Assembly (NCBI GenBank): GCA_963682175.1
Contig: OY821784.1
Location: 22,859,621-22,923,620 of the forward strand
From: Triglochin maritima
Lineage: Eukaryota; Streptophyta; Magnoliopsida; Alismatales; Juncaginaceae
Direction of reading: 5' to 3'
Length of the DNA: 64,000 nucleotides
Shown in pieces: positions 10,056-24,022 of this stretch; positions within the stretch are counted from its first letter, which is position 1, and the number at the start of each line of letters is the position of its first letter. Under the pieces are notes generated by a model. It ran no database searches. It saw only the letters and a list, made by a program, of their open reading frames with translations, and was not told where the DNA came from. The position numbers were made by a program, and so were the translations under genes.

Positions 10056-13000
10056 TCAAGGGACATCAAATGGGAACCCGCCATCTCTAGAGCCAGAAAT
10101 GCACCTGCATGGGCTTGCAACATACAAACAGAATTGCTTGACGACCTGACACCCTTATAAGAATTGTGGTGGTTTGATGCCTCTTGAGAGTTAGCAAGAT
10201 AGGAGGCATGAATGAGATGTGAACCTCTGTCTGGTTGTTTGAAATGTAGGGTATCAGGTGGTTGATTCTTAATCCACACGGGGTCCTCAGCAGATACAGA
10301 ATGAAGAGCATGTGGCCCGGAGGCAACAAAAATGGTATCTTGTGGCTCAAGAGCCACATGATCGAAAGGATGTGGCTCAAAAGCCACATGATCACAAGAT
10401 AAGGCACCTTCTTGTGTCAGCCCAGGTGAAACATCTTTACCACCTTCAGGATCTCCATCGAACATTCCCTGAAATACTTGAAGGTGCCTTCAACTTCAAT
10501 CTCATCCATGCCATAGATAAGGTTGACCCCAACAGGGTCATCGAACGCACCTGACTTCTTTCCGATGGTGAAGATGTTTAAATCAGTACACTGACTACCA
10601 TATGTCAAGCGCATCAGCCCATTGCGACAATTGATCAAGGCATTGGAAGTCGCTAGAAATGGTCGCCCCAGAATAATACGAATTTGTCCAAGTGGGTTTG
10701 GCATAGGTTTAGTATCCAAAACAAAGAAATCGACTGGATAAATGAACTCTTCCACTTTGATCAGAACGTCTTCCACCACGCCCCTCGGTTTCTTCATAGA
10801 CTTATCAGCCAATTGAAGAGTTGTTTTTGTTTATTGGAGGTCTCCAAGACCAAGGGGACGTAGACCAGATACAGCAGAAGATTAACAGATGCACCAAGGT
10901 CCAATAAAGCTCGATGTATGGATACCTCACCAATCACACAAGAGATAGTTGGACAACCAGGATCTTTGTATTTTACTTGCATGGGTTGGTCCAACAAAGA
11001 ACTCACGTTAGCCGCAAGAAAAGCTTTCTTTGGAACATGAGTTTTTCTCTTCTTGGTGCATAAGTCCTTGAGAACATTGGCATAAGGTTGCATTTGCTGA
11101 ATCACCTCCAACAGAGGGATGTTCACATTAACTTGCCGAAAGAGCTCAAGCATCTTGTCATTGTGATCCGAAGTTTTCCTTTTAAGGCACCCAGGGAATG
11201 GCGCCTTCGGGGCATAAGGTTTTCCGAAGGAACCTCGGAATTCTGGTCCAAAGAAACATGAGTGGGGACATCAAAATCTTATTCCTCCAACACAAGATGA
11301 GATAAGGGGACCTCAGGGTTCGGCCCCATTGTCGAAATAAATGTAGAAGGAACCTCAGGATCAAAATCCTTCTTGTAAGTATTTGTTGACGAAACCTCAA
11401 GATCCGGCTCCCTCATAGGTGCAGGAAGACAACAAAGTATGATTGCAAGGAAGACATCCCAATGTGGTTGCAAGGAAGACATCCCAATGTGGTTGTCCAC
11501 CTCCTTACCAGACAACAAAGTATGAAACACATTAATATGATGGGTCGGTTCAGAGGTAGCATGAGTCACTGGTGGCCTTCCTTGAGAATGGGTACCCCGG
11601 GGATTCACCTCGGGTTGACTTGGTAACTGACCCTTCTCGTGTTCATGGGGCTGATTAGCCAACTGGCTAACTTGCATTTCCAAAGCTTTGAAAGAACTTT
11701 GCATGATCTACATGAACGTTTAAAGGTTTTGATCAGTAAAGGGGTCCTTTGGGTCAACCCGTTGGGGTAGTGGAGTTTGGTTAGAATAACCCGACGGTGA
11801 GGCCTGGGGGTTGGTAATTATGGTGCTGAGAACTTTGATGTGTGGGTTGGTAGGTCGCCGATGGGCATGGATGTTGATGAGGTGGAGGTGGCGGTTGAGG
11901 TTGAGCGTGCGAGCTCTGTCCTGACCCCCACTAGGCCCCCAAGAGAAGTTAGGATGGTTACGCCATCCCAGATTGTAGAAGTGACTGTACGGGTCGTTAC
12001 AGGTCCTCTGTTGATACATCGCATTTGCATGCTCAGTATCCCTTGGAGCGTATGCACAGTCCAACTCATCATGTCCCGTAAGTCCACACCTACTACATGC
12101 AGGAGCTCGGTCCAACTCTAAACTCTCAATCCATGGCGCAACCAGTTTTGCCTTAGACGCGATAGTTGACTCAACTTGATATGATCTAGCTTGACCAGAA
12201 GACCTGGCGGCTGGTGTCTCTATCATGGTGTCCCACTCAAAGGTACGTTCAACCATCAATTCAAAAGTGTGCCATGCCTCATGGATGGGTTTCATTTCGA
12301 AATCACCTTGACACATTGACTCCAACAATGTGCGGGTGTTGTAGTTGAGGCCCTCATAAACAATTTGGCATAACTACCAGAACTCAATTCCATGATGAGG
12401 GCACTGCAAGAGAAGGTCGTTGAACCACTCAAAGAAAGCATGAAACGATTCAGTCTCAGTCTGATGCATTTGGTGTATCTGGTGCCGTATCTGTTGAGTC
12501 TTCCATTGAGGGAAGAATCTCTTCAGAAAGACAGTACATCCATTTCTTCACGTTATCCTTCAACGCAAAAGAATTCATCCTCAACTAGACTGAATCCTCA
12601 TCAAGCTATTGAAGATTGAACATGGAGCATACCTCCTCAAATTCACGTATAAAGATATACAGATACTCCTTATTGGCAGTGACGGTAGGAAGGATGCTCA
12701 CATATTGAGGTTTCAGCTCATAGTTGTTCCCTCAAGCCGATGGGAGAAGTATGCAAGAAGGTTGCACGACCCGAACAGGATGGGTCTGCTCCCACAAAGT
12801 CATCAGTCTATTATGTCGAGCTGAAGGTGGTGGTGCACCAAGAACTCGCTCCTGACCGAATCCCTCTTCCTCCCGTGTCATAGGAGGAGAAGGAGGTCTA
12901 CGTGGTTGTGGGAGAGGACCGAGATAATCCTTGTATGGAACCCGGTCTCCCCCATCCCCACGAGATGACTCGGCCTCATGCTCCAAAGGAGCATGAGGTA

Positions 13001-13088
13001 GAGATGGCTGATCACCTAGACCGTCCATCTCAGAAAAATGCATTCTCTCAAGTTGAGCGCTCTCACTAGAACGAGCCCAACCTCGCAT
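10056..13088 (-). pseudogene. Broken Gag-protease of RE3
   Basis: Homologous along its length to the RE1 Gag-protease. The N-terminus starts at MRGW (13088). Capsid traces lie at about 12330-12730, the CX2CX4HX4C knuckle near 12080, the protease motif DLGASVNLL at about 10880-10900, and the tail with about two HVALEPH-type repeats before the stop at 10056. At least five frame changes or stops split it (around 12730, 12330, 11710, 11170 and 10800), so no full protein can be made. A short direct duplication near 11440-11500 lies in the region between knuckle and protease. Confidence 0.88.
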
Positions 13089-14147
13089 AAAACGCTCGAC
13101 TCGACTCTAAAATGACACAAAATAGAAGGTGAACTCAGAGGAGGAGATACTCATAGAATATAGATGAGGAGGGGACTCAGATGAGTAAGGAAGAATCCTT
13201 AGAGCTAGCGTGGGTAGTGGGTGAAGCTAGAAGTCTAATCTACCAAGCACGGCTCAAACAATTATGGTTATAGGTCCTTAGGCTACACGACGCCTAACGT
13301 CGAGATCCCTAGTCTCGACATGCCTTACCTACCTACAACGAAGACCACAATGCCCAGAAAGTTATACCAGATCCGGAGATCCAATACCTCCTACTATTGA
13401 CAAGGTAGGCAACGTCGATCAGGCCATGACGGTGTCAAGTAGATCACTCTCCTAGTGCGTCGAAAATCCTTAGGGCCAATGGCTACTTGCTTTTAGAATT
13501 AAGGTTTTATTAAGAGTGATTTGTGGGGGCAAAGGAAAGGGTGATGAAATCACCCACCTTATCTTGTATTGGACAACCCCTCCTTAGTAGTGTTTTGATC
13601 CTTAATCTAGCAATCAACTCTCCAATCAAACGCTCAACTCGCTCTTGTCCCGATGCACCTTACTAACTAATGCATGATCTAAACAAGCATGAATGAGAGA
13701 ATTGGGTGCACGTACCTCACGCCAGAAATCAACAACAAAAATGTAAAGCAAAGAAAAGACAAATGTGTGCAAGGTCTACATATGATGCATTACCTAGATG
13801 GCAATCAATCTACTCTTTTGCTTTGAGTTTTAAGGTCCAAGTTGTGTTAAAAGGGTAACTGGTTGTTAATCTGATAGCTAACTACAGGTTAAAACATGCA
13901 AAATGGAACTCCCAGAAAATTAAATTGAAGACATAAACTACCACAACAAAAATGGGAGCAAGCAACTCACCAGGCCGCCAGTTGGCGGTCACTTTGGTGC
14001 AATTTTTCCTCCAATTTCTCCAGTAGCCTCCCCTTGCTCCTTACAATCCTGGAAACAAACCCAAACTAAAAACAAAAATTAAAACCCCTCGAATCGTCCA
14101 AACCAAAGTCTGGATAGAACACCTCCTCGACAACGGTGCCAAAAACA
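13089..14147 (-). other. RE3 leader and primer binding site
   Basis: Untranslated leader with the conserved GGGTGATGAAATC block (about 13538-13560) and a GCCGCCAGTTGGCGGTC palindrome at about 13974-13990. A degenerate tRNA-Asp primer site lies at 14124-14141. No conserved reading frame. Confidence 0.75.
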
Positions 14148-15711
14148 TGATTGAACGTTTTAAAATAACCGCAAGTGCATGGCCGCGTTGAAGCGGTGGA
14201 AAATACAGGTCGATCCATAGGGAGGTGTGTCGACTATTGTTAGTTCGAAGGCGAGTGGGAAAGAAAGAAGAGAAATGAGTTATGATCCAAACTACACTAG
14301 AATGCGAAAGAAATTGAAAAATCAACAATAAAACTAAACTCCATAGGGGTAGAGAAAGAATGTGAATTCAAAAATATGTGTATGTGTGTGTGTTAAATTG
14401 TGCTCATCACAACATGTAGTGCATGAAAATCATAAAACTAAATCCAACTTTTCCTCCACATGAAATAAGATAACACGTTATTATTAAAACATAGAAGACA
14501 ATAATTGGAATAAAGCTAAATGAACTCATGTCTAAAAACCAAACCCAACTATGCCTCCACATTAAATAAGATTTACACAATCATTAAAATATACAAGACA
14601 TTAACAAAGGTAAAGGCAACAAGAGTACATGCAACTACAAGTCATGTTTCCTTTATCATTTCCATTCATATCCTCACCTCATCATTCCTCATAAAATAGG
14701 TCCACTAATCTAAGCATATGCTAAGCTTCATTTAAGAGCATTAGCACATCAAAGACAAGAGTGAAATCCCATTAGATGGTTATGGAAATCATGTAAGGTT
14801 AAAAGGATTAAAAACACCTAATACATCACATAATCACATCGCATATTTCTCCACCCCCCAAAAGGGGATGAAACTACTCACTAATCATTACACTACAAAC
14901 TACATTAACAAAACGAAACATTCTAATGAAAGGCAATTACACTAAGCAAACAAGAAATATTAAAGAAGCTAAATGAAAGGAAATTAAACTAAAGAAGCGT
15001 GCAAGAATTAAAAGAGAAGATAATATTAAAAGAAACTAAGAAAAATATTTTATTAACATTACTCACATCGCAAGTGACATTCTTCTCCACCTTGAGTTTT
15101 TGCTTCAAGGCTTTTACTCCAAGTAGAGAGAATGCCACCAAACAATGGGTAGAATACAAGGGAGGAGGAGGACTTCTAATATAGTCATAGAAAAAGTCAA
15201 TCGGGGACAATCCCCCGATATGGGACTAATGCACGACCAAAGAAAAGACATAAAACACCATAATACATGACCCGACTAAAACTTATTGGATCTGGAGCAA
15301 AACACACTGCCAATCAGCGGTCGTGGACCGCCAATCAGCGGTCTATATGCTTTGGATCAGGTCAGGTTTTGGTGTGTGGTTTTCTGGCTTGATTTCTTCA
15401 TGTGTGATGCATCCAAGTCGGTTGTTGGAGCTCAAACCCAAATCGAATTGCCAAAATACTCCTCATGATGGTGTGGAGTTCCTTCATTTGCTCAATGGCC
15501 ATTTGGTTTTACATTTGGGTCCCTCTCTTGTGCATCTTAGTCCATAAGTCTTGCAACTTAGTCCTTTTTCTTTCTTTTAGGTCCTTTTATGCCCCTTCTC
15601 CTCAGTCATGTTTATTCCTGAAACTCAAACATAAAACCCCTTACGTAGCATTGTTTAGGTTCCAGGTAATGGATATAAGACACAAATATATGCATGAGAT
15701 GATGTCAGTCA
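14148..15711 (-). repeat. RE3 5' LTR (1564 bp)
   Basis: Starts TGATTG and ends GTCAGTCA. Nearly identical to 8189-9751, including the paired motif block at about 15306-15345. One base of the terminal repeat is mutated (CAGTCA instead of CAATCA). Confidence 0.92.
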
Positions 15712-16925
15712 ATACACAATGACCCATCTGCAAGAGGAAGAAGCTGGATGTAAGCCGGAAGGACCAAATAGCAAACCGGGAAACTCCACACCATCATTAG
15801 GAGTATTTTGGAAATTAGATTTTGGCCCAGACTCTAATAACCGATCCGAGTGCACCCCACGTAAAGAATTGAAGAACTAAAAAGATATCCGAAATTGGAT
15901 CGCATCAGACAAATAGTTACCACCAATTGGTGGCCTTAGACCTCCAATTGGAGTTCCATGTTGGTCAGAATCTGACCCGGTTTCGTGTGGATATGGGTTA
16001 TGTGGTTTATGTCAATTTTAGGTATGTTTCATTAGTCCCGCACCAGGGGATTATCCCCAGTTGCCTTTTTCATGTCTCTAAATAGAACATCGTTTCCTCC
16101 TTTGTACCTTACCCACTGCTTGGTGGCCACTCTCTCTACTTGGAGTAAGCATTTGAAGCAAAACTCAAGTTGGAGAGGATGTCGCTTTGTAATGTGAGTC
16201 ATGTAAATAAAATATTTTCTTTTTAGTTTTTTAATTTCTCTTTTTGAATGCTAGCATGTTTAGCTTAGTTTTATTTTCCTAATCCTAGTATAAGTCGTTA
16301 GAATGTCTTTCTTTCTTAATATAATTGTTAGCTTAATGTGTAGTGAGTAGTTCCATCCCCCTTTGGGGGTGGAGATGATGTTTATGCATGTAATGAAAAA
16401 ATGTGAATGAATACTATCTTATGCAATATGTGATGAATGTGAATGTATGCTTGTTTTTTTAAATGAGAATACTTAACTTGATGGGTTTTGCCACAACTTT
16501 TAGACACTTCTCATGCTTGTTTAGATTCTTAATAACCAACTTTTTATGCTCATGTTAATCAACTTGGTTTATGATTGGAATGATAGGTTTTGCAACAACT
16601 GTTTGATACTTTCTATGCATTAAAACACAATCTATACTTGTGCCTTATCGAATGCATTTTTCACCACCTTATCACATGTGTATACACACTCCACGCTTAA
16701 GGGTTTTTCTTACTGAATTTCCTCTCAATTTGTTAGTTTCTTAGCTTAGTTTTAGTTAGTTTTATGCTTTCATCTTTATCATTTTTTAGTTTTTTAGTAT
16801 AGTGTAATGGAACTCCTTCTCCCTTTTATTTTGAAGAACCAGAGTTGACACACCTCCCTGTGGATTCAACCCATACTTGGTACTACTTCATCGCGGTCGT
16901 GCACTTGCGATTTAAAGCTTCATCA
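15712..16925 (+). repeat. Older OTA LTR in forward orientation, 5' truncated
   Basis: Diverged LTR in the opposite orientation, recognisable by the block complementary to AAATACTCCTCATGATGGTG (about 15791-15815), two palindromes (about 15922-15952), a TATA-like box near 16076, the GGGGGTGGAG block and the U5 block CGCGGTCGTGCACTTGCG near 16892. It ends CATCA at 16925. Its first part is missing where RE3 begins. No primer site follows. Confidence 0.8.
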
Positions 16926-17361
16926 AAAGAGTAGGGGAATAGGAAACAATGGGAGAAAAGTTAGTGGTAGTATAAAAACAAACTTCACCATTCAAGCGAT
17001 AAGGGGACGTGCATGTATCACCCTTGAACACGGTAAATGAACCTATTGTGTGCATTACACTAGATTAGTGGAGAGAGTAAAATTAGTAGGCATGTTAGTA
17101 ATGTACATCTAGTTCTCGACCTAGGACACTTTTGTGATATAGAGAACTTGGTAAAACCTTGCATCCATACTCGGATACTGTTGGTACATCTATTGCAAAC
17201 CCTGAGGAGATACAACTCCTCCTCCTCGAGTACGAGTGAGGTTTAACGGTTTGTTCCACATGCTAAGTACAATTGTGATTCCTATGAAGTGAGTTAAGAT
17301 TTTTTGTGTTTCTTTTGTTTGTTTCTCTTACTCGAGACTAACAAAAATGAAGTGTGAGGAA
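16926..17361 (+). other. Remnant of forward OTA 3' UTR
   Basis: From about 17190 it matches the region just upstream of the polypurine tract in other elements, including the CTCCTCCTC hairpin zone and a decayed tract (GTGTGAGGAATTTG near 17350). The preceding 250 bp are too diverged to place. Together with the LTR at 15712-16925 it looks like an internally deleted old element. Confidence 0.55.
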
Positions 17362-17715
17362 TTTGTTAAGAACTATTTTCTGCATTTAATTTGCAAAGTA
17401 CATAGTATTTCATACAATAAAAATAATATTCAGTTTTTTAGTGTTTCTTTTTAGGAACTAAATAAATTTAATGCTAATGATGGAAATTTTGACAAAGGTG
17501 AGAAAAGTCGTGATCTTCTACAAAATCAAAGAAAGAAAGGATTTCTCTGCAAATTACCTTATTATATATTTTAAACAAAAGAAAAGACTTTGATGAATAA
17601 CGTAGATGTATGGTTGTATGCACATGGGATTCTGTTCTTATACATTAAACTAAGGGTTTTTTGCTCGCGTGTCATTTTGAAACACTAAATTTCCATTTTT
17701 GTCATTGCTTGTTCG
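17362..17715. other. Unidentified AT-rich DNA
   Basis: About 350 bp with no open frame, no repeat and no match elsewhere in the window. A 3' LTR would be expected here if the forward remnant were complete, but none is recognisable. Confidence 0.4.
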
Positions 17716-19274
17716 TGTTAAATTTAGACCGCAAGTGCACAACCGTCGGTTAAGACAGGGCAAGTACGGGTCGTCCGTAGGGAGGTGAGCAACCTCTGGT
17801 ATGACCGAAATCAGATGGCGAAAAAAGGGAAGAAGAGTTGTAGATTACGCTAAAGCTAAACTACAGTACACTAAGAAGTACGAAATGCGAAAGAAAGCAC
17901 AAAAAATTAGAAAATAGAAAGAGAAAGTCCTAAGGTGTGGAGTGTGTGCACATATGAAGTGAAATAAGTGATGAAAGATGCATGTAAGCATGTGTGTCTA
18001 GGAAGTGTCTTCATGCATAGGAAGTGTCTAGAGAAGTGGCAAAACCTATCAATCCATTCACACAATGTATCAGCAATTACTACTTGATTATCATAAGATT
18101 AGGCTCAGCATGAGAACTGTCTAACGATATGGCAAGACTCATCCAAAACCATAAATTCATGTGAAGAACAAAGGTAAGCATGGGAGGTGTCTAAATGTTA
18201 TGGCAAAACCCATCAAAACAATGTTTCTTCAATCAATCAAATAAGCAAACACAAATACAAATACATAACTAACATGTAGCATATTCAACAGGAAATTCAG
18301 GCAATAAACGTGAGAAAAATAAGCATGGGAAGTGTCTAAATCTTATGGCAAAACCCATCAAAATTCCCCGACATGTAGATGATTAAAATACCCTCAATGA
18401 ACATACAGAACATGAAAGTCTACATAATAAAAAATTCATCAATCATCCAAACTTCACAATATATATATGAACATCATCTCCACCCCCCAAAGGGGATGGA
18501 TCAACTCACTACACATTATGCTAACAATTAAACTAAAGCAGAAAGGATACATTCTAACTAATTTAGCCTAAGATGAAAGGACAGATTCTAACTAAAGAAC
18601 AAATAACATGAGAACAAAACAATGAAAAATTATTTTATTAAATGACTCACATTACTAGTAGCATCCTTCTCCACCTTGAGGTTTTGCTCCAACACTTACT
18701 CCAAGTAGAGAGAATGCCACCAAGCAATGGGTGAATACAAAAGGGGAGGAAGAGTTCTATATATAGGCATAGAAAAAGGTAATCCGGGATAATCCACCGT
18801 TGTAGGACTAAAACGCATACCATAAATGGACTCAATACAACCTAATTCAACACCCTATCAAATCACGTGTAATGTGGGACTAATTGGACAGCCAATTGGC
18901 AGTCTAAATGGGCTTGATCGGATCGAATTTCGGGTGGCTTGATTTTGGCTTGATTTCTTGGTGTTTGATGAACCTGATTTGGTTGTTGATGGTTGAGCCC
19001 GGATTTAATTGCCAAAATACTCCTCATTAAGGTGTGGAGCTTCTTGATTTGCTCATTGATCCTTTTGGTTTTACATCCGGGTCCTTCTCTCTTTCATCTC
19101 AGTCTATAAGTCTTGTAACTTAGTCATTTTCCTTGCTTTTGAGTCCTTTTTATGAATCTTCTCTTCAACCCTATTTATTCTTGAAACTCAAACACAAAAC
19201 TCGTTACGCATCATTGTTTAGGCTCAAAATAATGGATATAAGACACGAATGTATGCATGATATGATGCCAATCA
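17716..19274 (-). repeat. RE4 3' LTR (about 1559 bp)
   Basis: Starts TGTTAAAT (degenerate end) and ends GCCAATCA before a polypurine tract. It contains four dispersed copies of a GTCTAAATNTTATGGCAAAACCCATC-like element between about 18005 and 18365 and a palindrome (AGCCAATTGGCAGTC, about 18890-18906). Confidence 0.85.
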
Positions 19275-20832
19275 AATACCCACACACCTAACTTTTGCTT
19301 GTCCCCAGCAAAATAAAGAAACAAAAAAATGAAAGAAAGGAAAAAGCATAAGTAAACAGGGAAATCGTAACTCACTTTCGTAGGAATCACGGTTGCACTT
19401 AGCACGTGCAACAAGCCGTTAAACCTTCTTGTCGCGAAGGAGGAGGAGTGCTGTCTCCTGAGGGTTTTCAGCGGATATACACACAATATCCGAACATTGA
19501 TGCATTATTCAATCTAGAAACTCGACTCGATGGAGTCATTTTTGTTGATCATTGGACACGGTAATCCTATGGGCTGACTCTATATATGTAGCCAGTCCAC
19601 ACACCTAGCCTAATGAACCATTCTTGCAAGTTAATTAAGGACTTAAGTGAAAGACATGGAGAACCTCAACATCCTCAAGTGATACAAAGTGTTGAGTCCA
19701 TTAAGGTTCTTATTTGCATTACCATTTTTTTCTTACTAGTTGGAGTGTAATTCTCCCAGGGTCAGGTTTCGTGCATCATTGCCTATGAGGAGTTACACTA
19801 TCACATACACCTTTCCTCACATCTCGACATAGGGCAATCCCTACGACCCGTGCAATGGCAGTTCGGTCGGTGCATCCCAAGTCAGATGACTCGAAAGCAC
19901 CAGGCACAAAGTCCCCTCAGACCTAATGTCCCGAGTGATAGGAGCCGTGCGAGAAGATAGAACACCTACTCACTTATTTCTTATCTACACATGAACCAAA
20001 ACTCCTACACTTAATGTCTCACGCAAGATTTAAAGGGTCCTTGACTACAACAAACTCTCGTATATTAACAGACACAAATTATTGACTCACTAGGTTCAGG
20101 GTGAACTTCGTTAAATGTTTGAGTACTAAAACCCAATGATTACTCGCCCCCCGAGGGAAAACCGGGGTGCATCCTAACGACTCAATACGTCCTAAAGCCG
20201 GTATACAAGATATCCTAATGCATCAAGTTCAAGATAATTTTGGGAGCTTCTTTTTACTTTGCCTCTCAATGGTTTTGCACATGCCAAACACACGCAAAAC
20301 CCACAAAACATTTTCTTTCGCAAACACAAGAAGATTTTGAAAGAAATGTCAAAAATTTAAAGCACAAGGCAAGCAAAAGAAGACAAGTCACCCAATGATC
20401 ATGACAAGCAGATATATCGATATTAAATGAAGCATACTAACATGACCCTAACAATACAAACAAAAGAAAACGAAAAGTAAAATGAAAAATACTCGACTCC
20501 ACATATATACAAACATAAAGCACCCACCACACTTACTTCATGCATTAGCCTCGATCAATGTGAATATGAAAGTACATGGATTTTTGCATGAGAGAGAAAA
20601 GATCTCACCAACGTGAATCACAATGAGAGTTTCATGATCATGTTCATGGACATAACCCCGAATTCCCAAAAACCAGTGCGATACTTAAGAAGGGAGACAA
20701 ATACGTGAAACAAAATGGGGCCCAAATACACAAGGGTTGGGGCCACAACAATCATTGCTCCCTGGTGGAGTTTTTTATTGATCTTTTTTACAAGATATAT
20801 ACATCAAAAAAAATATTCTCATAATCATTTAG
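19275..20832 (-). other. RE4 polypurine tract and 3' UTR
   Basis: Same organisation as the RE1 3' UTR. It begins with a tract complement containing AATACCCACACACC, then carries the conserved hairpin zone (about 19388-19450) and the second conserved block (about 19760-19960). No gene seen. Confidence 0.7.
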
Positions 20833-23800
20833 TCAAGGAACATCAAATGGGAACATCGAGTCATGCGGACCAGAGATTTGCCAAGATGGGCCCGCTTCAT
20901 TGGTACTTTTAGGTGTCACGAGGGGTGAAAGGTCAAAGCTAAAAGGCTCGAACCCCTCATGATATTGGTTGGGTGTAAGCAACATGAATGAGTGGAGTTG
21001 TGTTGCCTCACTAGGATTTAGTTCCTCATCGAACAAACCCTCCAACCAATAGGTAGGTGCATCGGAATGCATTTCTCAGGCTCATTCAAAGGATGTGAAA
21101 CACTAGTTTCACTATGAATGGGGATTCTCCCCAAGTCTTTCAACAAGGACCACCCAACCTCCTGTATATTATCATGCATAAGCTCGGTCGTAGGTGGGTC
21201 CTTGTTGGAGTCAATATGAAGCTCAAAGGGCTCAATAGCCCTGGGACACGGGGAGACGACACCTTCTAGAATGGGCATATACTGAGGTGTGTCCCCCTCA
21301 CTAAGGGTCTCAACTAAATCATGCAACGAACACTCCCTTTGTACATTCATGTTTGATGTCAGCTCACTTTGTTGCATTGCAAAGACAGACAATGAGTTTT
21401 TGCTGGGCCCACAAATATTCTCAATGGGTTACATTGGTGTTAGGGGTGTTCGTTGATTTTGCGGTGCTTTCTCTAATTGGCGGATGAGATTGAGATTTAA
21501 AGGTTGGTCTATGGGCTCTTGTTGCCTACCAGAGTTGAACACATGAAACTCGGCACTCGTGTTACCGAATGAGAGCTTCATAAGACCATTTCTACAATTA
21601 ATTAAGGCGTTGGACGTTGCCAGAAATGGTCTACCCAAAATCAAAGGTATTTGAGAGTGGGTGTTCACAACAGGATTGGTATCTAGGGCAAGAAAGTCTA
21701 TTGGAAATATAAAATCTCCAACTTTGATACGCACGTCCTCGAAAATCCCCTTTTAAATACGAATGGGTCTATCCGCCAATTTGATGGTGATCTTAGTTGG
21801 TTTCAATTCTCCCAAGTTCAAATGTTGATAAACAGAAAATGGGAGGAGGTTGACCTCCGATCCTAAATCAAGCAATACATTACTCATGGTAGTGTCCCCT
21901 ATCGTACACTGAATAGTAGGACACCCAGGGTCCTTGTATTTTGTGTAGGTGGGATTGGACAAAAGTGAGTTTACATTTGCAGCCAAGAATGCTTTCTTAG
22001 GAACATTGGTCTTCCTCTTGGTTGTGTAGAGATCTTTTAACACTTTGGCATATTGAGGTATTTGTTGGATGACATCCAACAAGGGGATGTTAACCTTCAC
22101 TTGCTTAAACACCTCTAATATCTTATCCATCGTGTCACTCTGCTTTTTGGTTAACCTACTATGATAGGTAGTTTTTGGCAGGTAGGTTTTTTGCGGTGCC
22201 TGAGAAGGAGACGTTGGTGTATTACCCTTACCCTCAGTCTCTTCTTCACCACCATTCCCACTGAGGGGCTGCATAGATGGTGGTGGTGGCAAGGAAATGT
22301 GATTGTCAACCTGCTTTCCATTCCTTAAGTTACAATGGCATTGACATGGTGAACAGGTTCCACCACATGGTTCACTTGCCGCCCCCGAGGTACCAAACTC
22401 TCATTTTTCATGTGTTGTTGTTGGTCCATGTAGGAGGTTAGCCTCAGGCGGGCCTGGGAGAGCCCCTCTCTCTCTCTCATGTACAGAGTGAGCCAATTGG
22501 CCCATCTAAAACTCTAGATATTTTATGGGCTGCTGATTTGAAGTGAGAACTTAACTTGTGGATGGTATAAAGTTTTTCATTGAGTTCTCAAGTCCACGAG
22601 TCAAGTTCTCAAGCGAATTAAATCAGGTTTCCATGTTGTTAGAATTTGGGAAACTCGGTGGGTTGGTGATCGGCTTGGGGTGGCTAAAAAAATTGTGAAT
22701 CCATGTGAGGTTGGTGTGTTCTGTTAGGTGGTCAAGAGAAGTTTGAATGACCACCCTGGACATTGTTTTGGTTCCATGAAAAGTTAGTGGGTTCCTCCAT
22801 CCGGGATTATATGATGATGAGTATGGGTCATTCCTGGATATATCATAGATGGCATTAAAATGTTCCATCTCTGGAACAATGGATGCACACTCACCTCCTA
22901 CATGACCTATCCTAGCACATAAATAATAAGGAACCAGACCAGATGCAAACATATGAGAAACTCCTTGTTGGTTTTGGAGCTCAATCGAATCCATACGGCG
23001 TATGAAGGCCACCATCCGTGCCTCGGTGGCCGTAGTGGTATCGATAGCAAATGCGGCATCGGATCTAGTCGAGTTTGCATTTGTGATCCTTGCTCCTATG
23101 CTAGATGATGGTGACAATTCTCGCACACTCTCCCACTACATGGTTTTCTCAGCGAGGTCTTCTAGGAAAGCTCATACCTCTCTTTCATCCTTTCCTAAGA
23201 ACTCTCTTTGACACATGTACTAAAGGAGTGTTTGGGACGGGATGTGAAGACCCTCGTAGACAATCTGACAAAGGCACCACAACTCTATGCCATGGTGAGG
23301 GCATGAGGATAGTAGCTCCTTGAACCTCTCTAAGTATGCATAAAATGATTCGGTCTCTTGTTGATAAAACAAATTGATTTTGTTCCTCAATTTTTGAGTC
23401 TGGTGACTTGGAAAGTACTTCTTGAGGAATTCAGTTGAAATTCATCCCAAGTCCTAAAGGCATTCGCCTGGTTGCTGTACAACCACTTATTGGCATCATC
23501 CTTTAGTGAAAAGGGTACAAGCCTAAGATGGATGGAGTCTGTGCTAAGTTGTTGCATCTTGAACATAGCACAGACCTCCTCAAATTCCCTGAGAAAGATA
23601 TAGGGGTCACCCTTCCCAGTGAAGTGAGGGAGCAGGGAGATAAACTGAGGCTTAACCTCAAAGTGGTTCCCATTCGCCTCTGGCAACACGATGCGTGAGG
23701 GCAGAAAGGTACGGCTCGAGTAGCATCGATCACAAAGACGTATGGGAGCAAGAACAGGAAGAACAAGTGGGACAGGTTGGTCCAGCAACTGCTCCTCCTC

Positions 23801-23977
23801 ACGGTAATGAGCAACCATTGAACCCGAACTACGTGCGACACGAGAAGATGAAGGCATCGAGAAATCAACTACCGAGGCAGGATTGATGACACGCCTCGTC
23901 CAACGGCCACTCTCATCTCGTGCCCACACAAGAATGCACAAAGGTGCACACACACAAAGCAAAACTTTTTTATACAA
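20833..23977 (-). pseudogene. Broken Gag-protease of RE4
   Basis: Divergent member of the same Gag-protease family. Capsid motifs (ELKPQFISLLPHF type, EFEEVCAMFK) lie at about 23500-23700. The zinc-knuckle region near 22900 has lost its first cysteine. The protease motif is DLGSEVNLLPFSVY (about 21840-21890), with a change just after DLG. The C-terminus reads MFPFDVP at 20833, as in RE1. Several stops and frame changes (around 23390, 22620, 21745, 21400 and 21050) make it non-functional. Confidence 0.85.
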
Positions 23978-24022
23978 CTAAAACAAATTTTGCGTAGAGG
24001 AGAAGATGGGAGGACACAGAAG
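23906..24022 (-). repeat. Leader segment also present at 27174-27292
   Basis: About 117 bp starting GCCACTCTC and ending GGACACAGAAG, present again at 27174-27292 with roughly seven or eight differences. The two copies flank RE5. It is far too long for a target-site duplication and marks the join of two related elements. Confidence 0.85.

Larger units (their letters stand above)
8189..15711 (-). mobile_element. RE3: OTA-type LTR retrotransposon, degraded Gag-protease
   Basis: Reverse element with near-equal LTRs of 1563 bp (8189-9751) and 1564 bp (14148-15711). The order is 3' LTR, polypurine tract, shortened 3' UTR, broken Gag-protease, leader, primer site, 5' LTR. It has no RT or integrase. 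It is the same family as RE1. The left LTR is preceded by the primer site of RE2 rather than by a duplicated target site, so this is a tandem arrangement, probably from LTR-LTR recombination. The right end cuts into an older forward LTR at 15712. Confidence 0.9.
17716..24022 (-). mobile_element. RE4: left half of a divergent OTA element
   Basis: Reverse element with a 3' LTR (17716-19274), polypurine tract, 3' UTR and degraded Gag-protease. It stops at 24022 in its leader, where an unrelated LTR fragment begins. A right half of the same family (27174-29860) follows after RE5, but the two halves overlap by about 118 bp with several differences, and their outer flanks (GTTCG and ATATA) do not form a target duplication. 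They are therefore probably two different copies joined by recombination. Confidence 0.8.
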